Shown: piece after piece, positions 52,724 through 61,298 of the stretch
Numbering within the stretch: position 1 is the stretch's first letter
Layout: each line of letters begins with the position of its first letter
Assembly (NCBI GenBank): GCA_022360095.1
Contig: JAKSDK010000425.1
Coordinates: 49,080 to 113,079 of the forward strand
Source of the DNA: Phycisphaerales bacterium
GTDB lineage: Bacteria; Planctomycetota; Phycisphaerae; UBA1845; UTPLA1
Length of the DNA stretch: 64,000 bases
Reading direction: 5' to 3'
Translations under genes and position numbers: made by a program
The notes under the pieces: generated by a model
Told to the model about the DNA's origin: nothing
What the model saw: only the letters and a program-made list of their open reading frames with translations
The model's database searches: none

Positions 52724-53101
52724 CTATCGCTTCTTTTTCGTCTTCTTCTTGCCTGCGGACTTGGATTGGTCAAGCAGTTGCTCATGTTCGACGGCGGCGG
52801 CGAGGAGTTGGGCGGCTCCGTTGAAGACCGTCTGCACGAGTGCGTTCAACTCGTCCGCCGTCAAGCCAAACTCGTCCGGCGGCTCGGGCGGCGGCCAATC
52901 CTGGTCGTCGTCAAAAAGCCAGTCAGCCGACACATCAAGCGCGCGTGCCAGTGCGACGCCCTTCGTGGCCGACGGTACCGACTTCTGGTTCATGGTGCCG
53001 GCGAGAGAGTTCGTGGTCCAGCCTGCCGCTTTTTCGACAGCACGCAGACTCTGACCTTCGAGTAATCGCTTCGTCTTTTCTATCCAGTTGGAGTTGGCCA
53101 T
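52724..53101 (-). CDS. XRE-like DNA-binding protein
   Basis: About 125 residues from ATG 53101; an ATG at 53125 is also in frame and neither has a good ribosome site. The N-terminal half is a helix-turn-helix of XRE/Cro type (WIEKTKRLLEGQSLRAVEKA, then NQKSVPSATKGVALARALDVSADWL split in two). The tail is acidic then Lys-rich (KSAGKKKTKKKR). It is divergent from the Lhr-type helicase gene, with a long hairpin between them, so it may regulate itself or the helicase. Confidence 0.75.
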   Translation of the reverse strand: MANSNWIEKTKRLLEGQSLRAVEKAAGWTTNSLAGTMNQKSVPSATKGVALARALDVSADWLFDDDQDWPPPEPPDEFGLTADELNALVQTVFNGAAQLLAAAVEHEQLLDQSKSAGKKKTKKKR

Positions 53102-53283
53102 CGAGGAGAATCTACCATAAGTCATTGTAACTTAGAATGTAACAAAAAACTATAAATATTGAACATAATTATGTTGACATATCTCGTAATTATGTCGTCC
53201 TGGTTAACAGGAAATCGAAGCATGAAGTCAAGTTCCGGGCAGGGGCCGATTTCAAAACCTCGCGGCGGCCCTTGTTCGTGCCC

Positions 53284-53319
53284 GGGCGCCGGACCGTCCC
53301 ACCACCAGGTCCGGCGCCC
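53284..53319. promoter_or_regulatory. Perfect 12-bp stem-loop in the helicase leader
   Basis: GGGCGCCGGACC (53284-53295) pairs exactly with GGTCCGGCGCCC (53308-53319) across a 12-nt loop, 47 nt before the helicase ATG. No T-run follows in either direction, so it is more likely an mRNA structure or protein site than a terminator. Confidence 0.5.
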
Positions 53320-53366
53320 TCTCCTTTACCACGCCGTGCACGGCGGATCGGCTATCATAGAGAGAT

Positions 53367-56300
53367 ATGCCGATCTCCGAGTTTCATCCGACGCTTCAGG
53401 AATGGTTCTCCACCCGCCTCGGCGAGCCGACGCCGCCACAGCGCGAGGGATGGCCGCACATTCGGGCGGGTCGCAACACGCTGATCGCCGCGCCGACCGG
53501 CTCGGGAAAAACGCTGGCCGCGTTCTTCTCGGCGATGGATGCGCTAGCGAAAGAAGGGCCCGACCTGCCGGATGAAACGCGCGTCGTCTATGTGTCACCG
53601 CTCAAGGCGCTCAGCAACGACGTGCAGAAAAACCTTCAGCAACCGCTTCAGGAGATTCGTGAGCTGAACCCGTTCGTGCCGGACGTCCGCGTCCTCGTCC
53701 GGACCGGCGACACGACGCAGCGCGAACGGGCCGCCATGGTGCGCAAGTCGCCGCACATTCTCGTGACCACGCCGGAGTCGCTGTACATCCTGCTGACCAG
53801 CGACAGCGGGCGGCGGATGTTGAGCAACGTGCGCACGGCCATCGTCGACGAGATTCACGCGCTCGCGCGCGACAAGCGCGGGTCCCATCTGGCGTTGTCG
53901 ATGGAGCGCCTCGAAGCACTGGCCGGGCCGGTGCAGCGGATCGGCCTTTCGGCGACACAGAAACCGATCGAGGACATTGCCAACTTTCTGGTCGGGGTCG
54001 GCCGCGAATGTGAGATCGTCGACGCGGGCCATCGTCGCGCACTCGACGTCGGCGTCGAAATCCCCAAGTCGCCGCTCAGCGCGGTTTGCGAACACGAAAC
54101 GTGGGAAGAAATCTACGAACGCATGGCGGCGCTGATCCAGGAACACCGGACGACGCTGATCTTCGTCAACACGCGTAAGCTGGCCGAGCGGATCGCCGCC
54201 CGGCTGACCGATGTGCTGGGCGAGGACTATGTGACGTGCCATCACGGAAGTCTGTCGCGCGAACGGCGACTGGACGCGGAGAAACGGCTCAAAGCCGGGA
54301 GCCTGCGAGCACTCGTCGCTACAGCCTCGCTGGAGTTGGGCATCGACATCGGCGACGTGGACCTGGCCATCCAGGTCGGCTCCGCCCGGGCGATCGCGAC
54401 GTTCCTCCAACGAGTCGGCCGTGCCGGTCACTCGCTGCGCCGCACTCCGAAGGGTCGCATCTTCCCCCTGACGCTGGACGAGCTTGTTGAGGCGGCCGCC
54501 CTGCTTCGCGCGGTCCGTCGGGGCGAGTTGGACCGAACGCTCCAACCGATGCAGCCTCTCGATATCCTCTCGCAACAGATCATCGCCGCCTGCGTCTCGG
54601 AAACGTGGGACGAACAGACGATCTACGAAACGTTCAGACGCGCCTGGCCCTATCGCGAACTCTCGCGCGACGATTTCGACGACGTCGTCGCGCTCCATAC
54701 GCAGGGCAGACACGGCCTGCTCCACCGCGACGGCGTCAACAACCGGCTTCGCGGGCGGCGCCGTGCCCGGATCGCGGCCGTGACCTGCGGCGGCGCCATC
54801 CCGGACGCGGCCGACTATCAGGTGCTTCTGGAACCGGAGGGAACGTTTGTCGGCACGCTCGACGAGGACTTCGCCATCGAATCGAATGTCGGCGACATCT
54901 TTCAACTCGGCAACACATCCTGGCGCGTGCTCAAGATCGAGCGCGGCACCATGCGCGTGGCCGACGCCCAAGGTCTACCGCCGACCATGCCGTTCTGGCT
55001 CGGAGAAGCGCCGGCTCGAACGACGGAGCTTTCGGCAGAAGTCGGAAACGTCCGGGACGAAACCGACGCAGCGGAGTGGCTGGTCCGTGAGACCGGCGTC
55101 TCCGAAGGCGCGGCTCAACAGATCGCCGAGTATTTCGAAGAGGGGCGGCGCGTTCTCGGCACGGTCCCGACGCAACGGCGCGTCGTTCTCGAACGGTTCT
55201 TCGACGAAAGCGGCGGCACGCAGCTCGTCGTCCACGCACCGTTCGGCGGACGGATCAACCGTGCCTGGGGGCTGGCCTTGCGAAAACGGTTCTGTCGCGG
55301 ATTCGGATTCGAGCTGCAGGCCGCGGCGAATGAAGAAGCCATCGTTCTCTCGCTCGCACCGCAGCACAGCTTTCCGCTGGAGGACGTGTTCAACTTCCTG
55401 CATCCAAACACGGCACGCAAAGTCCTGACCCAGGCCCTGCTCGCGACGCCGATGTTCACCTCGCGATGGCGATGGAACGCCACGCGATCCCTGATGATCG
55501 AGCGTTGGCGCAACGGCAAGCGCGTCCCTGCTCCAATTATTCGGATGCGAACCGAGGATCTCCTGGCGGACGCCTTTCCACACGCCATCGCCTGTCCGGA
55601 GAATCTGCCCGCGGGAGACCTGCACGTGCCGATGGAGCATCCGCTCGTCCGGCAGACGATCGAGGACTGCCTGACCGAGGCAATGGATATCGATGGGTTC
55701 ATTCAGGTGCTTCATGATCTGCGCGAAGGCCGGATCGAGCGCGTGGCCCGTGATACGCCCGAGCCGTCGGTTTTCGCCAACGGCATCCTCGCGGCACAGC
55801 CCTACAGCTTTCTGGATGACGTGCCGTTGGAGGAGCGCCGCACACAGGCGGTCCTCAACCGGCGGACCCTCGATGCCAAGACTGTGGACGAGTTCGGCGC
55901 ACTGGACCCGCAGGCCGTGCAGCGCGTCAAGGAAGAAGCATGGCCTCAGCCGGAAAATGCGGAGGAGGTTCACGAAGCATTGTTGTGGATGGGATATGTG
56001 ACCGTGGACGAAGCCCGACCATGGCAGGAATGGCTGGATGAACTCTGTTCGGGTGGGCGCGCAGTGCTCGAAGGGGATCGCTGGTTCGCAGCCGACGCCA
56101 CGCGAGAGCCGAAGGCCGTGTTGCGCGGACGACTCGAAGCATTGGGGCCGATTTTCAGTGACGATCGACTGTTGCTGGAGTTGGAAAGCGAAGGCTGCGT
56201 CATGCGGACGCGGCTCGACGGTCGCACGGCCTGGTGCGAACGGCGTTTGCTGGCGCGCATCCATCGATACACGCTCGACACGCTGCGAAGCGAGATCGAA

Positions 56301-57236
56301 CCGGTCACGGCGGCCGAGTTCCTCCGCTTCCTGGCCTGCTGGCAGCATGTGGACGAAGAGTTTCGGCTCGAAGGACCGCGTGGTGTTGCGACGGTGATTG
56401 AACAACTCGCCGGTTTCGAAATTCCGGCGGCCGCCTGGGAGACCGGTGTGCTGTCGTCACGCGTGCGAGACTATCAACGCCAATGGCTGGATGAACTCAC
56501 GCTGCTCGGCGAAATCGCTTGGGGACGGCTTTGGGGAAGCGGCGGCAGTCCGATTCGTACGACACCCGTGTCATTGATTCCTCGCGAGGCGTTGGACACC
56601 TGGCTCGGCCTGACCAAGCTGCCGGACACATCGAAGCTCTCCGCCGCCGCCGAGGACATCTTCGAAGCGTTGGCCACGCAGGGGGCGATGTTTGCTCAGG
56701 ATCTTCAACGTAGAGCCGATTTGCTGCCGACTCATCTGGAGATGGGCCTCGCCGAACTGATCGCCCACGGACTCGTCACCTGCGATTCCATCACCGGGTT
56801 GCGACAACTCATCACACCACCCTCTCGCCGAAGACGCCGCGCAAGGCCGTCGGGACGATGGAGCCTGTTCCGCCGTGAAACGCCTCCGGCCGAATCGCCC
56901 GCGGAGTTCGTCGCCCGGCAACTCTTAAAACGGACAGGCGTCGTTTTCCGACGTACGCTCCTCCGCGAAAAACAACCTGTGCCCTGGCGAGACCTGATAC
57001 GTGTTTATCGAAGGATGGAGCTGCGCGGCGACGTGCGCGGGGGCCGGTTCGTGGAAGGCTTCTCCGGAGAACAGTACGCCCTGCCGGAAGCGGTGAAACT
57101 GCTTCGAAAAGTCCGCAGGGACGGCGAGCGTCCGCCCGTTTCAGTGCCTGCGGCCGATCCGTTGAACTATCAGGGCATTCTCACGCCTGAACCGCGCGTA
57201 GCGTCAACGACGCGCAGCCGTGTATCGGTAGGCTAG
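53367..57236 (+). CDS. lhr: Lhr-type DEAD/DEAH helicase
   Basis: The 1289-residue protein has Walker A APTGSGKTLAAFF (near 47), Walker B DEIHAL, motif III SATQKP, and motif VI QRVGRAGHSLRR in a two-RecA core. The Lhr-specific winged-helix and beta-sheet modules follow (VGDIFQLGNTSWRVLKIERG, FGGRINRAWGLALRKR, ARKVLTQALLATPMF). The C-terminal 500 residues correspond to the Lhr C-terminal extension with further winged helices. Lhr is a 3'-5' DNA-repair helicase translocating on ssDNA and preferring RNA:DNA hybrids. It is shorter than the 1500-residue enterobacterial form. Confidence 0.93.
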   Translation: MPISEFHPTLQEWFSTRLGEPTPPQREGWPHIRAGRNTLIAAPTGSGKTLAAFFSAMDALAKEGPDLPDETRVVYVSPLKALSNDVQKNLQQPLQEIRELNPFVPDVRVLVRTGDTTQRERAAMVRKSPHILVTTPESLYILLTSDSGRRMLSNVRTAIVDEIHALARDKRGSHLALSMERLEALAGPVQRIGLSATQKPIEDIANFLVGVGRECEIVDAGHRRALDVGVEIPKSPLSAVCEHETWEEIYERMAALIQEHRTTLIFVNTRKLAERIAARLTDVLGEDYVTCHHGSLSRERRLDAEKRLKAGSLRALVATASLELGIDIGDVDLAIQVGSARAIATFLQRVGRAGHSLRRTPKGRIFPLTLDELVEAAALLRAVRRGELDRTLQPMQPLDILSQQIIAACVSETWDEQTIYETFRRAWPYRELSRDDFDDVVALHTQGRHGLLHRDGVNNRLRGRRRARIAAVTCGGAIPDAADYQVLLEPEGTFVGTLDEDFAIESNVGDIFQLGNTSWRVLKIERGTMRVADAQGLPPTMPFWLGEAPARTTELSAEVGNVRDETDAAEWLVRETGVSEGAAQQIAEYFEEGRRVLGTVPTQRRVVLERFFDESGGTQLVVHAPFGGRINRAWGLALRKRFCRGFGFELQAAANEEAIVLSLAPQHSFPLEDVFNFLHPNTARKVLTQALLATPMFTSRWRWNATRSLMIERWRNGKRVPAPIIRMRTEDLLADAFPHAIACPENLPAGDLHVPMEHPLVRQTIEDCLTEAMDIDGFIQVLHDLREGRIERVARDTPEPSVFANGILAAQPYSFLDDVPLEERRTQAVLNRRTLDAKTVDEFGALDPQAVQRVKEEAWPQPENAEEVHEALLWMGYVTVDEARPWQEWLDELCSGGRAVLEGDRWFAADATREPKAVLRGRLEALGPIFSDDRLLLELESEGCVMRTRLDGRTAWCERRLLARIHRYTLDTLRSEIEPVTAAEFLRFLACWQHVDEEFRLEGPRGVATVIEQLAGFEIPAAAWETGVLSSRVRDYQRQWLDELTLLGEIAWGRLWGSGGSPIRTTPVSLIPREALDTWLGLTKLPDTSKLSAAAEDIFEALATQGAMFAQDLQRRADLLPTHLEMGLAELIAHGLVTCDSITGLRQLITPPSRRRRRARPSGRWSLFRRETPPAESPAEFVARQLLKRTGVVFRRTLLREKQPVPWRDLIRVYRRMELRGDVRGGRFVEGFSGEQYALPEAVKLLRKVRRDGERPPVSVPAADPLNYQGILTPEPRVASTTRSRVSVG

Positions 57237-57252
57237 AAGGCTCGCTCACTTC

Positions 57253-57359
57253 GTAGGGCGGGCTCCGCCCGCCATGAAGTAGCGCGCACACATCAACATC
57301 GCATATACGCTCGATAGACGCACACACATAACCGGGACGGCGGGTAGAACCCGCCCTAC
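57253..57359. repeat. Paired GGCGGG palindromic repeat, copy B3
   Basis: Left GTAGGGCGGGCTCCGCCCGCC and right GGCGGGTAGAACCCGCCCTAC are inverted, with matching outer ends GTAGGGCGGG/CCCGCCCTAC, giving a 107-bp unit. It fills the gap between the convergent helicase and oxidoreductase genes, ending 4 bp before the latter's stop. Confidence 0.7.
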
Positions 57360-57363
57360 TCAC

Positions 57364-59811
57364 TCACTTCGGCAATCCCACTTCTTCGACACGCACCATG
57401 GATGCTGCAAGACGGTCGTGGATGATCTCCCCCCGTGGCCCGTAACGGCCGAACGACAACACGCCGGTCGGGCAACTCTGCACGCATGCCGAACAGCGCA
57501 CGCATTCCGGATCTTCCATCGGCACGCCTTTGTTGGCGAAATTCATGATGTCGATGCCCTGATGGCAGACCGAGGTGCAGACGTTGCAGGAGATGCACTT
57601 CGCCTTCTCCGCAAAGATGCGAAACTTCGAGAACCGCGCATAGATGTGCATCAGCGCCGCCAGCGGACAGGCGAACCGGCACCATACCCGGCCGCTGAAC
57701 CAGAAATAGCAGCCGACGCCCAGTACGCCGGCCAGCATGAGATCGACGGACCATTTGTAATTGATGATGGGGATACCGCCGACCAACGCTTCGAAAACAT
57801 CGCTGAAGAACGAATCAGGCCATACCCATGAACCGATGCGCAGAATGAAGAGAACGAACGCAAAAAGCAGAATCACTTGCCCGACCATGTTCATCCGGTT
57901 CCAAAACGGGCCGTGGAGCATTTTTTGACGATGCGCGTCTCCCAGTGTCTCCGCCAGGGCACCGCAGGAGCAAATCCATCCGCAATAAGCTCCCTTCCCC
58001 CACCGCCGGATCAGCAACGGTATCAGGACAAACGTCTGTAATGATCCAATGATCAGCCAACCCCAAAGGGGCGCCTCCGTGAAGAAGTTCCAGACAAACA
58101 AAGGCCACGCCAGAACGAAACCGTAAGCCCGCCAATATTGGCGTTCGCGGCCGATCGGCCGATCCCACTCTTCAAGACTGGAAAATCCCGCGGCTTCCCA
58201 CTGCGCTTGGGTCGGCACATCCGACGGCTCGAAGAACTGATCGGCGATGGAGCCCGCTCTGGTTCCATGTTCGAACCATCCGTTTCGACCCGCCCAGGGA
58301 AGGATTAGCTCCGGAAGAATAAACAGCGGGAGACACTGAATGGCCATCAGCGTGTAGGTCTGCAATTTCACATACGGCGTCTTGCGACGCCGGATGCGTC
58401 GAATGCCGAAGATGACCACGCACAGACAATACGCCAGGGTGTAATAGAAACTCGGAGACGACATCGAGAGTTTCAAGGTGTAGAGAAAATTCGACGGGAT
58501 TGAAGCGGCCGCGGCAAAAGAATCAAACCAGCCGCCGACATTGAACGGAAACCAGTTCTTCGCCTGAAACCACGCATTGATCGGCAAAATCTTCGCGCCG
58601 GACTTCCAGTGATAGAGGAAGATGCAAAAGAGCATGAACAGAGAGAAACCGACGTATTGCCTGCTCCCCCACTCGCCCCGAATCGGCACACCGGCGCGCC
58701 GAAAGAAATCCAGCGGCGGTTCACGACCGATCATGGAAAACACCACGTCGTTCGGCAAGATATCCACCTGCCCGCCGTTTCCCTTCAGATCGACTTCGTT
58801 ATCCCTGATCTCCACGACCTGCGAAGGCAGCGCGAGGCAGATCGACCCTTCGCCGGTCCGGGCGCACATCGCCGGCGTAAACGAGGTCGTCACGCGCTCG
58901 GACGTCGGCTCCTCTACGGCCACGTCGGCCATCGGATCGGAAACAAGCTGGTTCAATTTCTCAACGTTCTCCGGTTTGGGCCGCGAGAACGTGTCACGAC
59001 GATAGCTGTGGGTGACCTTGGCGCCAGCCAGAGCAAGCGCGATCGACGCCTCAATGGCCGAATCACCGCCACCCACAACGAGAACGTGCCTGCCGGCGAA
59101 TTCCTTGGGGTCGTGCAGCCGGTTGAAAACCTTTGGTTTGTCCTCCCCCGGAACGCCGAGTTTACGGAAATTGCCGCTACGACCGATCGCGACGATGACT
59201 CGCCTCGCTCGAATCTCAAGGTCCTTCCCATGAAGCACGAGAAGACCGCCGCTACGCGCCACGCGCTCAATACGAACGATGACCGGATCAATGCCATTCG
59301 CCTCGCGCTGTGATTCGAGTTCGGCGACAAGATCCTCCTTGACATCCGCCGACATCTGCAGATCGCCGGCCGGCGTCATCTCCGTCGGATACGTGAAGAT
59401 CGGTTTGCCTTTGGGAAAGTCCTTGATGGTGGAGAACGTCTTGGAGGCCTCGAAGACCTTGAAGTTCAGCCCGGCCTTCTTGGCTTCGATGGCCGCCGCA
59501 ATGCCGGAGAGGCCGCCTCCGATGATTGCCAAATCGAGGACATCGTCGCCTGCGTCACCTCTGTTGAAATCCGGCTCTTTCAAAACAGCCTGAACGGCCT
59601 TGGCCCCGGTATCCACCGAAAACTTGAGAAGCGGGATGCCCGTCAGATCGCCGACCACGCGAAGCCCAGGCACGGCTGTCGTTCCATCCTCGTTGACCTC
59701 CGGCAGTTTCTCGACCGTCCCGGCAGGCCAACCGGTATGCAGCCAACGCATGTATCGACCAATAAGCGACAGAACGCCTCTCCTTATGGTCCGCGGCTCG
59801 CCGTATCTCAT
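57364..59811 (-). CDS. FAD/NAD(P) oxidoreductase fused to a NapH-like polytopic membrane ferredoxin
   Basis: The 815-residue protein has three parts. Residues 90-375 are a thioredoxin-reductase-like flavoprotein with two Rossmann motifs (DLAIIGGGLSGIAAAIEA and VLVVGGGDSAIEAS). Residues 385-700 hold about seven to eight membrane helices, with the NapH/CcoG-like Cys signatures YCGWICSCGALAE and WCRFACPLAALM. Residues 735-800 have two 4Fe-4S sites (CISCNVCTSVCHQG and CVRCSACVQSCPTG). It looks able to pass electrons from NAD(P)H through FAD and Fe-S clusters to or from the membrane pool. The start ATG 59811 lacks a good ribosome site. The physiological partner is unknown. Confidence 0.88.
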   Translation of the reverse strand: MRYGEPRTIRRGVLSLIGRYMRWLHTGWPAGTVEKLPEVNEDGTTAVPGLRVVGDLTGIPLLKFSVDTGAKAVQAVLKEPDFNRGDAGDDVLDLAIIGGGLSGIAAAIEAKKAGLNFKVFEASKTFSTIKDFPKGKPIFTYPTEMTPAGDLQMSADVKEDLVAELESQREANGIDPVIVRIERVARSGGLLVLHGKDLEIRARRVIVAIGRSGNFRKLGVPGEDKPKVFNRLHDPKEFAGRHVLVVGGGDSAIEASIALALAGAKVTHSYRRDTFSRPKPENVEKLNQLVSDPMADVAVEEPTSERVTTSFTPAMCARTGEGSICLALPSQVVEIRDNEVDLKGNGGQVDILPNDVVFSMIGREPPLDFFRRAGVPIRGEWGSRQYVGFSLFMLFCIFLYHWKSGAKILPINAWFQAKNWFPFNVGGWFDSFAAAASIPSNFLYTLKLSMSSPSFYYTLAYCLCVVIFGIRRIRRRKTPYVKLQTYTLMAIQCLPLFILPELILPWAGRNGWFEHGTRAGSIADQFFEPSDVPTQAQWEAAGFSSLEEWDRPIGRERQYWRAYGFVLAWPLFVWNFFTEAPLWGWLIIGSLQTFVLIPLLIRRWGKGAYCGWICSCGALAETLGDAHRQKMLHGPFWNRMNMVGQVILLFAFVLFILRIGSWVWPDSFFSDVFEALVGGIPIINYKWSVDLMLAGVLGVGCYFWFSGRVWCRFACPLAALMHIYARFSKFRIFAEKAKCISCNVCTSVCHQGIDIMNFANKGVPMEDPECVRCSACVQSCPTGVLSFGRYGPRGEIIHDRLAASMVRVEEVGLPK

Positions 59812-59939
59812 TTAATCATACAACAAGTCGAAAACATTGCGATGATCGTGAAGAAGATCGCAACGCACTCCGGCCCATCGTCCGGGCGGCTGGCCCGCCC
59901 GCCCGAACGTGCTCATCATCCGACAAATGTTTCGCAGTA

Positions 59940-60497
59940 CTACTTGGTTGAAAGCAAGACTTGCACGCTGTCGCTTCGGTCCCCGCTGACTGTGAACACG
60001 AGCATGTACTCCAACCCCGGCTTCAACTCCACACCACTCACTTCCTGCTTCTCGAAGTTGAGGCATTTGAGATTCGAGCCGACGCTCCCGAGGTTGTAAT
60101 CCACGTCGGGCCTCATCAGGTACTCCGAACTCATCTCTCTCGGGAAGACGGCGAATTCCGCCTGGTGAGAATAGTCGCCCTCGTATTCCTGGTGGATCTG
60201 TAGATTCGTGCCGGTAATGCGACCAAACTTACTGGGGTCCTTGAATGCAAACCGGAACGTCGGCCTCGTACTCACGGTTTCTTTCACCTTGTAGGATGCA
60301 TGCCCGAAGTAGGCCTTCTTCAGGACACTCGCCTTGGCTTCATGCCCATCGACCCAGATTCGCATCTCTTTCTTTCGCTTGTTCAGGTTCTTGCCGATCC
60401 GAAGACCCTCGGTCGCTGCTCCAATGGCACTGCACCCGCTCACAAGAGAAAAAATCGCCACAACGACGGGACCGCCGACAAACAATCTTCTGTTCAT
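59940..60497 (-). CDS. Predicted lipoprotein
   Basis: About 185 residues from ATG 60497 (MNRRLFVGGPVVVAIF), with AAAGGGTGAG upstream; the longer frame to 60536 is less likely. Lipobox: LVSGC. The mature part is beta-rich with LKKAYFGHASYKVKETVST and ends in a strand-rich domain (LEYMLVFTVSGDRSDSVQVL). No family is recognised. It is a single gene on the minus strand. Confidence 0.72.
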   Translation of the reverse strand: MNRRLFVGGPVVVAIFSLVSGCSAIGAATEGLRIGKNLNKRKKEMRIWVDGHEAKASVLKKAYFGHASYKVKETVSTRPTFRFAFKDPSKFGRITGTNLQIHQEYEGDYSHQAEFAVFPREMSSEYLMRPDVDYNLGSVGSNLKCLNFEKQEVSGVELKPGLEYMLVFTVSGDRSDSVQVLLSTK

Positions 60498-60639
60498 GTC
60501 ACTCACCCTTTGCTTTAGAAGTGGACTCAGTGTCACTACCCGGCGGGGAGTTTAACTAAAACCCTCTGCGCTGCAAGGGGGAATGGTCGTCACATGATGA
60601 GTTCAGGAAAACGGCCTGAACGGACCTTTGAGCCGAAGC

Positions 60640-61089
60640 TCAATTCACAGATTCTGCGGCTTTTCTCAAGTCCTCCAGGTCCTTTTCCATCATCTTTTTG
60701 CAAGTACCGATGAATAAAAACGAAAGCGGGGACATGACCTTGGCGAACATGCTCACAGGCCGGAAAGACATTTCCATGCTGACCTCCGTCCCGTCGTCGT
60801 TGGGGGCAAACTTGAACGTGCTGGACCATACGCTGCCGCAGGACTCGCCTCCGACGGTGTAGGAACGGCCGGGCCGGAAATCGGTGATTTCCATCTCTTC
60901 GGTCGTCTCCTTGCCGAACATGGTCCGCGTCTCCCGGAAGCGCGTGCCCTTGCCGATGGGCCCGTCGGTGAGGAGTTCGAGTTTCTTGATCCCCTCGATC
61001 CGACGCTCGGCGGACTCGAAGTCTGTGAAGATCTCGAACGTGCGATCTGGATTGGCCTTGATATGCTTGGTGAAATTAACATTCGCCAT
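60640..61089 (-). CDS. SRPBCC (START-like) family protein
   Basis: The 149-residue protein starts at ATG 61089 with AAGGAG 9 nt upstream. The longer frame to 61446 runs through a palindromic repeat and is rejected. It has the polyketide-cyclase/SRPBCC pattern: NFTKHIKANPDRTFEIFTDF at the N-terminus, GPIGKGTRFRETR, TDFRPGRSYTVGG, and the long C-terminal helix region MMEKDLEDLRKAAE. Members bind hydrophobic ligands. The function here is not known. Confidence 0.85.
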   Translation of the reverse strand: MANVNFTKHIKANPDRTFEIFTDFESAERRIEGIKKLELLTDGPIGKGTRFRETRTMFGKETTEEMEITDFRPGRSYTVGGESCGSVWSSTFKFAPNDDGTEVSMEMSFRPVSMFAKVMSPLSFLFIGTCKKMMEKDLEDLRKAAESVN

Positions 61090-61191
61090 CGGTGAACTCC
61101 TTGAATCCGGGTTTTCGCCTTTGCCCCTAATGAATTCACCGCAGCCTTCGATTTCGCGCACTCGGTAAGCAAAAAAAGCTGCAAGAAATCT

Positions 61192-61274
61192 GTAAGGCGG
61201 GGTTCCACCCACCGCTGCTGACCCTGTTAAACGCCACTTCGATGTCGTCCCATGGCGGGGGGCGGAGCCCACCC
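61192..61274. repeat. Paired GGCGGG palindromic repeat, copy B4
   Basis: Left GTAAGGCGGGGTTCCACCCACC and right GGCGGGGGGCGGAGCCCACCC are inverted with about 40 bp between. It lies between the SRPBCC gene start and the stop of the large adhesin, upstream of the former. Confidence 0.6.
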
Positions 61275-61298
61275 GACTTCGACTGAAACGGTGACCGG

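Noticed and set aside
53159..53575. Possible small gene before the Lhr-type helicase
   Set aside because: Most of it overlaps the helicase in another frame and the product has no plausible fold.
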